Below are positions 1-8,810 of a DNA stretch of 64,000 nucleotides, piece by piece; position 1 is the stretch's first letter; each line of letters begins with the position of its first letter. The translations under genes and the position numbers were made by a program. The notes under the pieces are model-generated. The model made no database searches. It was not told where the DNA came from and saw only the letters and a list, made by a program, of their open reading frames with translations. Source of the stretch: Sulfitobacter litoralis (GTDB lineage: Bacteria; Pseudomonadota; Alphaproteobacteria; Rhodobacterales; Rhodobacteraceae); the NCBI RefSeq assembly GCF_900103185.1, contig NZ_FNJD01000011.1, positions 1-64,000 on the forward strand. Reading direction: 5' to 3'.

Positions 1-1
1 A

Positions 2-268
2 CAAACCCAAGGCAAAATCGAACGCTGGCACCAGACCATGAAGAACCGGGTTCTGCTGGAAAACTACTACCTGCCAGGCGATCTTGAGCGTCAGATCGGG
101 GCCTTCGTCGAATACTACAACAACCAGCGCTACCACGAGAGCCTGAACAACGTCACGCCAGCCGACGTCTACTTTGGCCGCGACAAAGCCATTCTGAGGG
201 AAAGGGAAAAGATCAAGAAGCAGACAATCCGCCAACGTCGCTTGCAACACCAAAAACAAGCCGCATAA
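2..268 (+). mobile_element. IS3-family transposase (OrfB/integrase core), C-terminal part
   Basis: The open frame runs in from outside the window and ends at the TAA at 266-268. The visible 88 residues begin QTQGKIERWHQTMKNR, which is the last catalytic block of an IS3-type DDE transposase: the glutamate of GKIERWHQ is the third acidic catalytic residue. The following segment, with EYYNNQRYHESL and NVTPADVYFG, is the usual C-terminal region of IS3-family OrfB proteins. The upstream part cannot be judged, so it may be either a complete or a decayed copy. The element sits beside a truncated membrane-protein gene and a tRNA-derived repeat, which fits an island end. Confidence 0.85.
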
Positions 269-341
269 TCAACTACACATACGAGCCAGAGCCTCCAATG
301 CTCAAACCGCTCTGATGCCCCATTTTATATGACGACGGACA
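269..341. mobile_element. Probable right end of the IS3 element
   Basis: Non-coding stretch after the transposase stop. It ends in GACGGACA at 334-341, and IS3-family elements characteristically end in CA. Exactly at 342 an open reading frame from another gene begins and continues in phase, which places the insertion junction near 341. The left end and any target duplication lie outside the window, so the exact terminus is an inference. Confidence 0.45.
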
Positions 342-473
342 CGTCAAACGCTGCTTCTTTATAATGGAAAATACGCCGAAGCTATCCTATCACCTGTTGC
401 GTTGCTGTTTATCGCACTTACAATTGGTGTAATGGTCCGTGCATTTATGGTATCTCAAAGGAAAGCCGAATGA
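342..473 (+). pseudogene. C-terminal stub of a membrane protein interrupted by the IS
   Basis: From 342 a frame with no in-frame start codon near the IS border encodes 43 residues and stops with TGA at 471-473. It contains one clear hydrophobic helix (ILSPVALLFIALTIGVMVRA) followed by a short basic tail (SQRKAE), as in the last helix of a transport permease. The stop overlaps the ATG of the downstream GntR gene in an ATGA arrangement, so the two genes were probably translationally coupled in one operon. The 5' part appears to have been displaced by the IS3 insertion. The family could not be recognised from so short a piece. Confidence 0.6.
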
Positions 474-1249
474 AGCAGCACGCGCCGATCACCGATCAAA
501 CAGACCCCACTCCAATGCTAAAAAAGGCAATGCAGCGCGAGATGGCGATCGAAGGTGCGACTAAAAGGCAAGCGCTACGCGTTGTACTTGTCTGGGCGAT
601 CAACAGTGGCACACTACCTGCTGGCTTCCGTCTGCCTACAGAAACAGATTTAGCACGTGGCCTTGGGGTTAGCATAGGAACCGTGCAGACCGCACTGGGG
701 CAGGTGCAAGATCTCGGCCTAATTAAGCGCCGACGGGGCGATGGGACAAGGGTACTTGATAGCTCCGTCTTGCCGTCCAGTATTTGGCATTTCCGAATGC
801 ACTCCATTGAGACAGGTAACGTGTTTCGCATTCTTGACCAACGGATTGAAATTGCGAGCACTGACGCATCTGGCCGCTGGTGCGAGCATTTGGGGCATTG
901 TCCAGAATATACGGTGATCCGACGAAGCATAAAGGGAACGGATGGAATGTGTGTGGGCGCGGAGATGATCCTTGACGCTCGATTGGTGCCCGCGGCCAGC
1001 ATCACGGCACACGCGCTTCGACAATCCAACGTTCGGACGGTTTTGGAGGCCCGCCTCGGGGTGGTCGCAATTCAAGGCAAGCGGCAGGTAACGCTCGGAG
1101 GTATCGACCCGAGACAATCAGCGCTTTTCGAATTATCAACAGACGTGCCAATTTTCGAAGTCGAAGCCAGCACATTCCTCACAGACCAACGCCCATTCTA
1201 CTTTCAGACTTTGTATGTTCCCGCTGACCGTATCGCATTGGAATTTTAG
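470..1249 (+). CDS. GntR/HutC-family transcriptional regulator
   Basis: A 259-residue protein. Residues about 35-95 form a GntR winged helix, with AGFRLPTETDLARGLGVSIG as recognition region and the wing GLIKRRRGDGTRVL. The C-terminal two thirds resemble a UTRA effector domain (small-molecule binding). A 30-residue N-terminal extension precedes the HTH. The start ATG overlaps the stop of a truncated membrane-protein gene, suggesting that the regulator once controlled a transport operon now broken by an IS. Its bases are visibly more AT-rich than the later genes, in keeping with an island location. The ligand is unknown. Confidence 0.85.
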   Translation: MKQHAPITDQTDPTPMLKKAMQREMAIEGATKRQALRVVLVWAINSGTLPAGFRLPTETDLARGLGVSIGTVQTALGQVQDLGLIKRRRGDGTRVLDSSVLPSSIWHFRMHSIETGNVFRILDQRIEIASTDASGRWCEHLGHCPEYTVIRRSIKGTDGMCVGAEMILDARLVPAASITAHALRQSNVRTVLEARLGVVAIQGKRQVTLGGIDPRQSALFELSTDVPIFEVEASTFLTDQRPFYFQTLYVPADRIALEF

Positions 1250-1648
1250 CTTTTCCGAATGTGACGCTCCCCTTCGACCCGAATCGATTTCTGATGGGCG
1301 ATACGACCAACGTCAGCCTTCAGCCCGCATCTCCGACTTCTTTCTGAGCATAGAAAATGTCCGTAAACGGTATTTCGCAATAAACACTTAATCTTACTCA
1401 AAAGATAAAAGTGTTGCGACCTTTAGAAATCACAAGTGAGGACGGGGCCCTTCTATGTACCAATGACCATCATAAAAGGTGCGGTCGTCTCTCTCAACTT
1501 GTGATCTTAATGCGCGATGTCAGGTCAAAGGTCGTATGTGAGCGTGGGACACCCAGGTCGTAACCTATTGATTCCCCTTCTACCGCATTCGGTTTTCGTG
1601 GGACACCTACTTCCATATTTCATTGGGATATAGTACACTTCTGAGAGG
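1250..1648. other. Intergenic stretch at the island edge, no gene seen
   Basis: About 400 bases of relatively AT-rich DNA with no supportable coding region on either strand. It holds two copies of an 11-bp direct repeat (annotated separately) and ends at the 21-bp tRNA-Glu-derived repeat. This arrangement is what one expects just inside an integrated element: arm-type integrase sites next to an attachment core. No integrase gene is visible in the window. Confidence 0.5.
1543..1607 (+). repeat. Paired direct repeat CGTGGGACACC (possible integrase arm sites)
   Basis: CGTGGGACACC occurs at 1543-1553 and again at 1597-1607, 54 bases apart, both in the same orientation and within about 110 bases of the tRNA-derived attachment repeat. 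Tyrosine integrases bind short direct repeats (arm sites) flanking the core, so this is a candidate arm pair. The role is inferred from position only. Confidence 0.4.
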
Positions 1649-1669
1649 CCCCTACGGGCTGCCACTTGT
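1649..1669 (+). repeat. 21-bp copy of the tRNA-Glu 3' end (attachment-site remnant)
   Basis: Bases 1649-1669 are identical to 1928-1948, which cover the T-arm end, acceptor strand and CCA of tRNA-Glu plus five bases downstream. The match stops abruptly on the 5' side (G1648 against T1927), and no tRNA body precedes it. Such an isolated tRNA 3' end is the classic far-end (attR) mark left by tyrosine-recombinase integration into a tRNA gene. The second tRNA-Glu at 1869 would then be a neighbouring intact copy. Confidence 0.7.
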
Positions 1670-1868
1670 GCCTTTCCAGCATTAGCATAGACTTATAGGC
1701 CTTTGCGCTGCTATTTATCAGCGCGCTTTGAGGCTGGTACCGCCCCTTGTGAGCCCCACACGAGCACTGCGCGAGATGTAATTTTTCGCCCGATTTTCGT
1801 GTTTTTCCTGCGCAGTTTCTCTTGCGCCTTGCTACTGCTTTCCCTAAAGAAGCGCTCACAAGTTAAGT

Positions 1869-1943
1869 GGCCCGTTCGTCTATCGGTTAGGACGTCAGGT
1901 TTTCAACCTGAAAAGAGGGGTTCGACTCCCCTACGGGCTGCCA
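1869..1943 (+). tRNA. tRNA-Glu (anticodon UUC)
   Basis: A 75-nt cloverleaf including an encoded CCA at 1941-1943. The acceptor stem pairs GGCCCGT with ACGGGCT (one G-U pair). The anticodon stem TCAGG/CCTGA flanks the loop TTTTCAA, with the anticodon TTC at 1902-1904. The T-arm carries GGTTCGACTCC. A 21-bp piece of its 3' end is duplicated upstream at 1649. Confidence 0.95.
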
Positions 1944-2111
1944 CTTGTACTTTCCCCCAATCTATAGTTGCCGCAGTTACTGGCCCACCCGACGGTCGGT
2001 TCGGGCCTGCAGTGGCATGGCGCTGCAAGACTGGGCCGCACCAATCATGTCTGACGCCGAGGGCAGCGTGCAAAACGCGGCTTGACGGGTGCCGGAACAA
2101 CTGTCATCGAA
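1944..2111. other. Spacer between tRNA-Glu and the riboswitch
   Basis: No gene supported. This region should contain the promoter of the riboswitch-btuFCD transcript, but no convincing -35/-10 pair was identified by eye. Confidence 0.3.
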
Positions 2112-2290
2112 ATGCGGTCGGTTTCCTTCGGGAAATAATAGGGAATTCGCCATTCGAGCTTGGTCTTGGATGAACCGAAACTGCCCCCGCAACTGTAGAC
2201 GGTGAGCTACCTCCATCATGCCACTGGGCCCTTTGGCCCGGGAAGGCGGGGACAGCCGCGATCCGTCAGTCAGGAGACCTGCCGACACTG
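2112..2290 (+). promoter_or_regulatory. Cobalamin (AdoCbl-type) riboswitch
   Basis: The conserved core elements occur in order: GGTTTCC followed by AATAATAGGGAA near 2120-2145, CCGAAACTGCCCCCGCAACTG near 2174, the B12 box GCCACTG at 2220-2226, the hairpin GGGCCCTTTGGCCCGGGAAGGCGG, and the closing segment GTCAGGAGACCTGCCGAC ending at about 2286. The 3' GCCGAC can pair with GTCGG near 2117 to form P1. It lies 155 bases upstream of a B12-type ABC transporter on the same strand, so binding of cobalamin is expected to reduce expression of btuFCD. Confidence 0.95.
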
Positions 2291-2444
2291 AACCTGAAAC
2301 ACCGGGCGGGGTTGCTCGGGAGAGGATGATGATGGGACCGAGCCTTACGACACGCGCAGACCACCTAGCGCCCGCGCGCCGTTTTGCTGGCCCCTTCTCT
2401 TTCTATTCAAAGACCCCGGCGTCGGACCAACCGGAGCCTTCGAC

Positions 2445-3476
2445 ATGACAACCACACGCGCAAAAGCGACATTTACCGGACTGACCCTGATCGCCTCTCT
2501 AGCAGGGAGCACCGTGCTGGCGGCAGAAACAACCTATCCGCTGACCATCGATAATTGCGGCCACAGTCTGACCTTTGATAGCGCCCCCGAGGCCACCGTG
2601 ACCATCGGGCAATCCACGACCGAGATCCTGTATCTTCTGGGCCAGCAGGACCGGATCAAGGGGACGTCGGTCTGGTTCAGCTCTGTCCTGCCAGAATTCA
2701 ACGAAACCAACGCCGCCATCGACCGGTTGGCCGACAATGACCCCAGCTTTGAAAGCGTTCTGGCCAAACGTCCCGATCTGGTCACCGTCATGTATGAATG
2801 GCACGTCGGTCCCGAAGGTATGGTTGGCACCCGCGACAGCTTTCACGAGGTTGGCGTTCCGACCTATGTGATGCCCACCGACTGCGCCGCAAAGGACAAT
2901 ACGGTCGGGGCGGATGGCACGCGATCTGAACTGTTCACCACCCAGCAGCTCTATACCAGCATCGAGGAACTTGCCCGGATCTACAACGCGCAAGATGCCG
3001 GTGCCGCCCTGCTGCAAGATCTGCAATCGCGCGAAGCAAAGGCCGTGGCCAAGGCCAAATCGCTGAACCTGCCTCAGGGGACATCAGCGTTGTTCTGGTT
3101 CTCAGCGTCGGAAATGGCGGCGGACCCCTATGTCGCCGGCCAGCAGGGTGTGCCCGCCTATATGATGGACAAGCTTGGCGTCGAAAACGTTGTGACCTCG
3201 GCCGAGGAATGGCCGCTGGTAGGCTGGGAAACACTGGCGAAATCCGATCCGACTTTCATTGTTCTTGCCAAGATGGACCGTCGCCGCTTTCCGGCCGATG
3301 ATATCGAGAAAAAGCGCGAATTCCTGATGACTGACCCCGTCGCCCGCGAGATGACCGCCGTGAAAGAGGGCCGGATCATCACCATGGACGCCCATGCGAT
3401 GGACCCGACCGTGCGCGCGATCTATGCGCTCGAGACGATGGCCGACGCGCTGTCCGGTTTCGATCTGGCCGAATGA
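2445..3476 (+). CDS. btuF: Periplasmic corrinoid/cobalamin-binding protein of an ABC importer
   Basis: A 343-residue secreted protein with a Sec signal peptide ending near ALAAE at residues 25-28. The body is of the class III (BtuF/FhuD/TroA-type) binding fold: an N-terminal lobe with VTIGQSTTEILYLLG, a linking helix near residues 165-205, and a C-terminal lobe with MDKLGVENV and DPTFIVLA. It is about 75 residues longer than E. coli BtuF. It is the first gene after a cobalamin riboswitch and overlaps btuC by ATGA, so cobalamin or a precursor is the likely ligand. A siderophore cannot be excluded from the protein alone. Confidence 0.85.
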   Translation: MTTTRAKATFTGLTLIASLAGSTVLAAETTYPLTIDNCGHSLTFDSAPEATVTIGQSTTEILYLLGQQDRIKGTSVWFSSVLPEFNETNAAIDRLADNDPSFESVLAKRPDLVTVMYEWHVGPEGMVGTRDSFHEVGVPTYVMPTDCAAKDNTVGADGTRSELFTTQQLYTSIEELARIYNAQDAGAALLQDLQSREAKAVAKAKSLNLPQGTSALFWFSASEMAADPYVAGQQGVPAYMMDKLGVENVVTSAEEWPLVGWETLAKSDPTFIVLAKMDRRRFPADDIEKKREFLMTDPVAREMTAVKEGRIITMDAHAMDPTVRAIYALETMADALSGFDLAE

Positions 3477-4525
3477 CCGCAATCGACCGCCCCGTAATGC
3501 GCAGACCGCAGTGGCACTGGTGGGTGATTATCCCGCCCGCGCTGTTGGCCGCGCTGCTGTTTGGTGCTGCCATCGGCGAGGTCTCTATCCCGCCGCAGGT
3601 GGTGCTGAAAGTGCTGGCCAATAAGGTGCTGAACGCGGGCTATGCGGTCGACAAGATCGACGAAGGCATTGTGTGGAACTACCGCATGGCGCGGGCCGTG
3701 GTCGCGATGTGTTGCGGGGCCGGTCTGGCACTGTCAGGCGTCGTGTTGCAGGCGCTGCTGCGCAATGCGTTGGCAGACCCTTATCTGCTGGGCATCTCGG
3801 CGGGCGCGTCGACGGGTGCCGTCGCGGTGACCATCCTCGGGCTGGGGGGGGGTGCGATCTCGCTGTCCATCGGGGCCTTCAGCGGGGCGCTTGTGGCCTT
3901 TGCCTTTGTCGCCGTGCTGGCGCAGGCGGCGGGGGGCGGCGTCGGGCTGCGGGCAGCGGGTGTGATCGTGCTGGCAGGCATTGCGGGCAGCCAGATGTTC
4001 AACGCCCTGACCGCACTGATGATCACCAAATCCGCGAATGCGGAACAGGCCCGCGCCATCATGTTCTGGCTCTTGGGAAACATGTCGGGCGTGCGTTGGC
4101 CGGATGTGTTCAGTGCGTTGCCTGCCGCGATGATCGGTCTGCTGGCCTGCCTGTGGCACGCCCGCGCGCTGGATGCCTTTACCTTCGGCAGCGACAGCGC
4201 CGCGTCCTTGGGCATTCCGGTGCGCCGCGTGCAGCTGCTGCTGATCGGCACGGCGGCGCTGGTCACGGCGGTGATGGTCTCGGTGGTCGGGGCGATCGGC
4301 TTTGTGGGACTGGTGATCCCCCACGCCATGCGCATTGTCGTAGGGCATCGTCACGCGATCCTTGTGCCTGCATCTGCACTGGCTGGAGCGGTATTTTTGG
4401 TCTTTGCCGATGTGATTTCGCGGGTGATCGTACCGGGCCAAGTGCTGCCCATTGGCGTCGTTACCGCTTTGGTCGGCGCGCCTGTGTTTGCGCTGATCCT
4501 GATTGGCAAAAGGACGTCGCCATGA
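3473..4525 (+). CDS. btuC: FecCD/BtuC-type ABC transporter permease
   Basis: A 350-residue inner-membrane permease of the FecCD family with about ten hydrophobic helices. It shows the hallmark segments RAVVAMCCGAGLALSG, LADPYLLGISAGAST, and near the C-terminus FVGLVIPHAMRIVVGHRH, the coupling region that docks on the ATPase. It overlaps btuF (3473-3476) and btuD (4522-4525) by four bases, so the three genes form a translationally coupled operon under the B12 riboswitch. Confidence 0.9.
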   Translation: MTAIDRPVMRRPQWHWWVIIPPALLAALLFGAAIGEVSIPPQVVLKVLANKVLNAGYAVDKIDEGIVWNYRMARAVVAMCCGAGLALSGVVLQALLRNALADPYLLGISAGASTGAVAVTILGLGGGAISLSIGAFSGALVAFAFVAVLAQAAGGGVGLRAAGVIVLAGIAGSQMFNALTALMITKSANAEQARAIMFWLLGNMSGVRWPDVFSALPAAMIGLLACLWHARALDAFTFGSDSAASLGIPVRRVQLLLIGTAALVTAVMVSVVGAIGFVGLVIPHAMRIVVGHRHAILVPASALAGAVFLVFADVISRVIVPGQVLPIGVVTALVGAPVFALILIGKRTSP

Positions 4526-5289
4526 TCCTGTCGTGTCACGAACTGGGCTGGCGGGTGCGCAACCGCGCCATTGTCAACGATGTGTCCTTGTCCTTGCGAC
4601 CGGGCGAAAAGCTGGGGCTGATCGGGCCGAACGGATCGGGTAAATCCACGCTGCTGCATATGCTTGCCGGTATTCAGAAACCGTCGCGCGGGCGGGTCGA
4701 ACTGGACGGCGCACCGCTTGCAAAGATGCGCCAGCGCGACATTGCGCAGCGGCTGGCGTTGGTCGAACAACACGCCGACACGGCTGACCGTATCACCGTG
4801 CGCCATGCCGTTGAACTGGGCCGCACACCGTGGCTGTCGGCCCTGCGCGGGTGGAGCCATCAGGATGATGCCATCGTGACGCAGGCCTTGGCGGATGTGG
4901 ACCTGTCGGGCTTTGGCGACCGGCACTGGCATACGCTGTCGGGCGGTGAACAACAGCGCGTACATATCGCGCGTGCCTTGGCACAAAGGCCGCAAGTGCT
5001 GCTGCTGGACGAGCCGACGAACCACCTTGATATCCGGCACCAACTGTCGATCCTCGAGCTGATCCAGCGCCTGCCAACCACCGCCATCATCGCGCTGCAT
5101 GACCTGAACCAAGCCACCCTTTGCGACCGTATCTGCGTGCTGGAAAACGGCACCCTGCGAGCCATTGGCACCCCGTCCGAGATCATGAACGAACCTCTGC
5201 TGCGCGAGGTGTTTGGCGTCTGCGGGCATTTCCTTGTAGATCCGGCGGATAACGCGCAGGTGATCCGCTTTCACACGGCGACCCATTAA
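4522..5289 (+). CDS. btuD: ABC transporter ATP-binding protein for cobalamin-type substrates
   Basis: A 255-residue ATPase. It has Walker A GPNGSGKST near residue 40, the Q-loop in LVEQHADT, signature LSGGEQQR, Walker B VLLLDEPTNHLD and the switch histidine in IIALHDLN. The family is the one pairing with FecCD permeases. The start is the ATG at 4522, which overlaps the btuC stop. A much longer open frame upstream is only read-through of the alternative phase of btuC. It energises import of the ligand captured by BtuF. Confidence 0.9.
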   Translation: MILSCHELGWRVRNRAIVNDVSLSLRPGEKLGLIGPNGSGKSTLLHMLAGIQKPSRGRVELDGAPLAKMRQRDIAQRLALVEQHADTADRITVRHAVELGRTPWLSALRGWSHQDDAIVTQALADVDLSGFGDRHWHTLSGGEQQRVHIARALAQRPQVLLLDEPTNHLDIRHQLSILELIQRLPTTAIIALHDLNQATLCDRICVLENGTLRAIGTPSEIMNEPLLREVFGVCGHFLVDPADNAQVIRFHTATH

Positions 5290-5394
5290 GCCGCGCAACC
5301 TGCACACCATTTGACAACTATCTTATGCATCCGGTCGGGAACCTTCCGCGCTCTCCTTAGGTTTAACCCAAGGATCCTGAAGGAGTAGCGACAG

Positions 5395-6912
5395 ATGACC
5401 GATAAAAAGCAGACCCCTCCCACCACCACTGACGCCGGTATTCGCGTTCAAAGCGATGAACATTCGCTGACCGTTGGCCCCGATGGCCCGATCGTGCTGA
5501 ATGATGCCTATCTTCTTGAACAGATGGCGAATTTTAACCGCGAACGCATTCCAGAGCGTCAGCCCCACGCCAAAGGCTCGGGCGCGTTTGGCACATTCGA
5601 AACGACGCAAGACGTGTCGAAATACACGATGGCGAATATCTTTCAGCCCGGCGCGACATGCGATGTGGTGATGCGGTTTTCAACCGTAGCAGGCGAACGC
5701 GGCAGCCCTGACACATGGCGCGACCCGCGCGGCTTTTCGGTCAAGATGTACACCGACGAAGGCATCTTTGACATGGTCGGCAACAACACCCCGATCTTCT
5801 TTGTACGCGACCCTATCAAGTTCCAGCAATTCATCCGCAGCCAGAAACGCCGCGCCGACAACAACATGCGCGACCACGACATGCAGTGGGACTTCTGGAC
5901 CCTGTCGCCAGAAAGCGCGCATCAGGTGACCTATCTCATGGGCGACCGCGGTATTCCGAAAAACTGGCGCGAGATGAACGGCTATTCCAGCCACACCTAT
6001 TCGCTGGTCAATGCCGAGGGCGAGAAATTCTGGGTCAAGTTCCACTTCCACACCGATCAGGGCGACGGCAATGCCTACCTTAGCCAGGAAGAAGCCGACA
6101 AGCTGGCGGGGACCAACGGCGATTATCACCGCGCCGATCTGTTCAATAACATCCGCGACGGGAACCACCCCAGCTGGACGCTCATGTGGCAGATCATGCC
6201 CTATGAGGATGCCAAGACCTATCGCATCAACCCGTTTGATCTGACCAAGGTCTGGCCGCACGAGGACTACCCGCTGATCGAGGTCGGCAAGCTGACCCTG
6301 AACCGCAACCCTACCGATTTCCATACAGAGATCGAACAGGCCGCGTTCGAGCCGAACAATATGGTGCCGGGCGTGGGTCTGTCGCCGGACAAGATGCTGA
6401 TGGCACGCGGCTTTGCCTATGCTGACGCGCACCGAGCGCGGCTGGGGGTGAACTACAAGCAGATTCCCGTCAACAAGCCCGTGTCACCCACGCATAGCTA
6501 TTCAAAGGATGGTGCGGGCCGGACTGAAAAGGTTTCTGATCCGGTGTACGCGCCCAACTCCTACGGTGGGCCCTCCGCGCAGCCGCACCAGCATGAGGCT
6601 GGCCTGTGGTATTCCGACGGTGAAATGGTGCGTCAGGCCTATACCCTGCGCCCTGATGATGACGACTGGAGCCAGGCTGGCAAGCTTGTCCGCGAGGTCA
6701 TGGACGCTGACGGCCGCGCGCGTCTGGTGTCGAACGTAGTGGGGCACCTCTGCGACGGTGTCAGTGAAAAGGTGCTCGTCCGCGCCTTTGAATACTGGCG
6801 TAATGTCGACAAGGAAACCGGCGACAAGATCGAAGCCGGAGTGCGTGAAAAGCTGGGCGGTGAATCCAAGGCCCCCGGTATGGCGTCAGCGCTAAGCATT
6901 GGCGGCAAGTAA
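5395..6912 (+). CDS. katA: Monofunctional heme catalase
   Basis: A 505-residue catalase dismutating hydrogen peroxide, in the small-subunit size range. The catalytic His58 lies in [16 protein letters not shown] and Asn131 in [10 protein letters not shown]. The heme-ligand Tyr342 lies in RGFAYADAH, where the second position is Gly, a small departure from the usual consensus. NADPH-type region residues such as [13 protein letters not shown] are present. No signal peptide is seen, so it is cytoplasmic. A strong ribosome site (AAGGAG) precedes the ATG. A TTGACA at 5311 could be a -35 box, but no good -10 or OxyR site was found. It is monocistronic, followed by a hairpin. Confidence 0.95.
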   Translation: MTDKKQTPPTTTDAGIRVQSDEHSLTVGPDGPIVLNDAYLLEQMANFNRERIPERQPHAKGSGAFGTFETTQDVSKYTMANIFQPGATCDVVMRFSTVAGERGSPDTWRDPRGFSVKMYTDEGIFDMVGNNTPIFFVRDPIKFQQFIRSQKRRADNNMRDHDMQWDFWTLSPESAHQVTYLMGDRGIPKNWREMNGYSSHTYSLVNAEGEKFWVKFHFHTDQGDGNAYLSQEEADKLAGTNGDYHRADLFNNIRDGNHPSWTLMWQIMPYEDAKTYRINPFDLTKVWPHEDYPLIEVGKLTLNRNPTDFHTEIEQAAFEPNNMVPGVGLSPDKMLMARGFAYADAHRARLGVNYKQIPVNKPVSPTHSYSKDGAGRTEKVSDPVYAPNSYGGPSAQPHQHEAGLWYSDGEMVRQAYTLRPDDDDWSQAGKLVREVMDADGRARLVSNVVGHLCDGVSEKVLVRAFEYWRNVDKETGDKIEAGVREKLGGESKAPGMASALSIGGK

Positions 6913-6939
6913 CACCGACCTATCTATTGCACGCGATCA

Positions 6940-6961
6940 GCGGGGCCTTATCGGGCCCCGC
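6940..6961 (+). terminator. Hairpin terminator after catalase gene
   Basis: GCGGGGCC (6940-6947) can pair with GGCCCCGC (6954-6961) around a six-base loop, followed by only three Ts. It separates the catalase gene from the convergent panC. Confidence 0.6.
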
Positions 6962-6985
6962 TTTGCTATGTCTAGTTTCGCTGTG

Positions 6986-7831
6986 TTATCCGACGGCGAT
7001 ATTGTCGATCAGCCGCACACCGGCCAACCAAGCGGCTGCAAGCAAGCGTGCAGGACGGTCGGGCGTGGTCATCAGTTCCAACCGGTCGGCAGATCGCAAA
7101 TCAAGGTATTCCACCTGCGTAAATCCCGCGCGTTCAATCCGCTTTACCGCCACCGCGCGCAAGACTTCAAGATTGCCCCCCGCGCGCAGCCCCTCTGACA
7201 TCTCCTCCATCGCGCGGTGCAATTCTGGTGCCCACGTACGGGCGCGATCCGACAGCATCAGGTTGCGCGACGACATGGCCAACCCGTCTTCTTCGCGAAT
7301 GGTCGGACAACCGACGACCTCGATCGGTAGGTCCAGATCGCGGGCCAGACGGGTGACCACCTGCAGCTGCTGATAGTCCTTTTCGCCAAAGAACGCCTTG
7401 TCGGCTTGGGTCTGGGTGAACAGTTTGGTCACGATGGTCGCAACCCCGTCAAAGTGCCCTGTCCGATGCGCACCGCACAACCCTTGGGTGATGCCATCGA
7501 CGGATACGGTCGTCGCAAAGCCATCGGGGTACATCTGCGCCCCATCAGGCACGTAAACCACATCCGCCTTCAACGAGATCAGCTTGCGCGCGTCCTCTTC
7601 TTCGGTGCGGGGATAGTTCTTGTAATCATCGGGGTTGTTGAACTGCTTAGGGTTGATGAAGATCGTCACGATCACGCGGTCGCAGGCCGCTTTTGCAGCC
7701 CGTACGAGGCTCAGGTGCCCCTGATGCAGCGCACCCATCGTGGGCACGACGGCGACGCTTTCGCCCGCGGCTTTCCAGCCGGCGACTTTGCTGCGCAGTT
7801 CAACCAGCGTGCGGATAATTTCGGGTGTCAT
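6986..7831 (-). CDS. panC: Pantothenate synthetase
   Basis: A 281-residue enzyme condensing pantoate and beta-alanine with ATP in coenzyme A synthesis. Family motifs are [15 protein letters not shown] (HIGH-type nucleotide site) near residue 30, [18 protein letters not shown] and the KMSKS-like [11 protein letters not shown]. Length is normal. Its ATG overlaps the TGA of panB by four bases, so the pair is coupled in the order panB-panC. Confidence 0.97.
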   Translation of the reverse strand: MTPEIIRTLVELRSKVAGWKAAGESVAVVPTMGALHQGHLSLVRAAKAACDRVIVTIFINPKQFNNPDDYKNYPRTEEEDARKLISLKADVVYVPDGAQMYPDGFATTVSVDGITQGLCGAHRTGHFDGVATIVTKLFTQTQADKAFFGEKDYQQLQVVTRLARDLDLPIEVVGCPTIREEDGLAMSSRNLMLSDRARTWAPELHRAMEEMSEGLRAGGNLEVLRAVAVKRIERAGFTQVEYLDLRSADRLELMTTPDRPARLLAAAWLAGVRLIDNIAVG

Positions 7832-8655
7832 GTTTTAGAAACCTCGTCAGAAAATACATGGTCAGGTCCGGGGAAGGATCGCGCCGTGATCTCGTCGGCA
7901 TAGGCCTGAACCGCGGCTTTTGCGTCATCGCCCAGATGGGCGTAGCGCTTTACGAATTTCGCCTTGAAGGCGGTGAACAGTCCCAGCATGTCGTCGACCA
8001 CCAGAATTTGCCCGTCGCATTGCGCGGATGCACCGATGCCGATGGTGGGGATGGCGACGGTTTCGGTGATCTCGTTGGCCAGCGCTTGCGGTACTTTTTC
8101 AAGCACCACGGCAAAGGCCCCTGCCCGCGTCACCGCCTGCGCGTCGGCCATCAGCTGCGTGCCTGCCGCGCCGCGCCCCTGCACCTTATAGCCGCCAAGC
8201 GTGTGGATCGACTGCGGCGTCAGCCCGATATGCGCCATCACCGGAATGCCCCGCTTGGTCAGAAAAGCTATGGTGTCTTCCATCACCTCACCTCCCTCGA
8301 GCTTGACCGCGCCGGCACCGGTTTCACGCATCAAACGCGCCGCGTTTTCAAAGGCTTGCGCCGGGCTTTGTTCATAGCTGCCGAACGGCATATCGATTAC
8401 CAACATCGACTGTGTCAGCCCGCGCCGCACCGCTTGACCGTGCAGGATCATCATCTCCATCGTGACCTCGAGCGTCGACGGCAGCCCGTGCAGCACCATC
8501 CCCACTGAATCCCCCACCAGCACAAAGTCGCAGATGCCATCCATCACCTGTGCCATCGGCGTCGTATAGGCCGTCAGGCTCACCAGCGGAGCCCCCCCTT
8601 TTCGAGCCAGAATATCCGTCGGCATCGGGGCAGTCTTGCGGGCTGTTGCGCTCAT
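7828..8655 (-). CDS. panB: 3-methyl-2-oxobutanoate hydroxymethyltransferase
   Basis: A 275-residue enzyme making ketopantoate from 2-oxoisovalerate and methylene-THF. Signature segments are [26 protein letters not shown] (metal and substrate site), [17 protein letters not shown] and [18 protein letters not shown]. The start was set at the ATG at 8655 because AAAGGA stands at the right distance and homologues begin here. The open frame continues 31 codons further upstream without a plausible start. It overlaps panC by ATGA. Confidence 0.95.
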   Translation of the reverse strand: MSATARKTAPMPTDILARKGGAPLVSLTAYTTPMAQVMDGICDFVLVGDSVGMVLHGLPSTLEVTMEMMILHGQAVRRGLTQSMLVIDMPFGSYEQSPAQAFENAARLMRETGAGAVKLEGGEVMEDTIAFLTKRGIPVMAHIGLTPQSIHTLGGYKVQGRGAAGTQLMADAQAVTRAGAFAVVLEKVPQALANEITETVAIPTIGIGASAQCDGQILVVDDMLGLFTAFKAKFVKRYAHLGDDAKAAVQAYADEITARSFPGPDHVFSDEVSKT

Positions 8656-8810
8656 CTTGGCGGTCCTTTGTATAAGGTACGTCATTGCAATCACTGTGGC
8701 GCATGCACAGGCATGGGCCGGCTTGCGCATGCTTCTAGACCAAAACATCGCGGTTGAGGTAGCAAAACCCGAAAGAATTTACGCGTGTCGCAGCGTCAGT
8801 CGATTTAATG

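Noticed and set aside
3673-4521. Long 5' extension of btuD through btuC in another phase
   Set aside because: The true btuD start is the coupled ATG at 4522; the extension is alternate-frame read-through of a permease gene.
5311-5340. TTGACA as an OxyR-regulated catalase promoter
   Set aside because: No -10 at proper distance and no OxyR-type repeat was found; left only as a remark.
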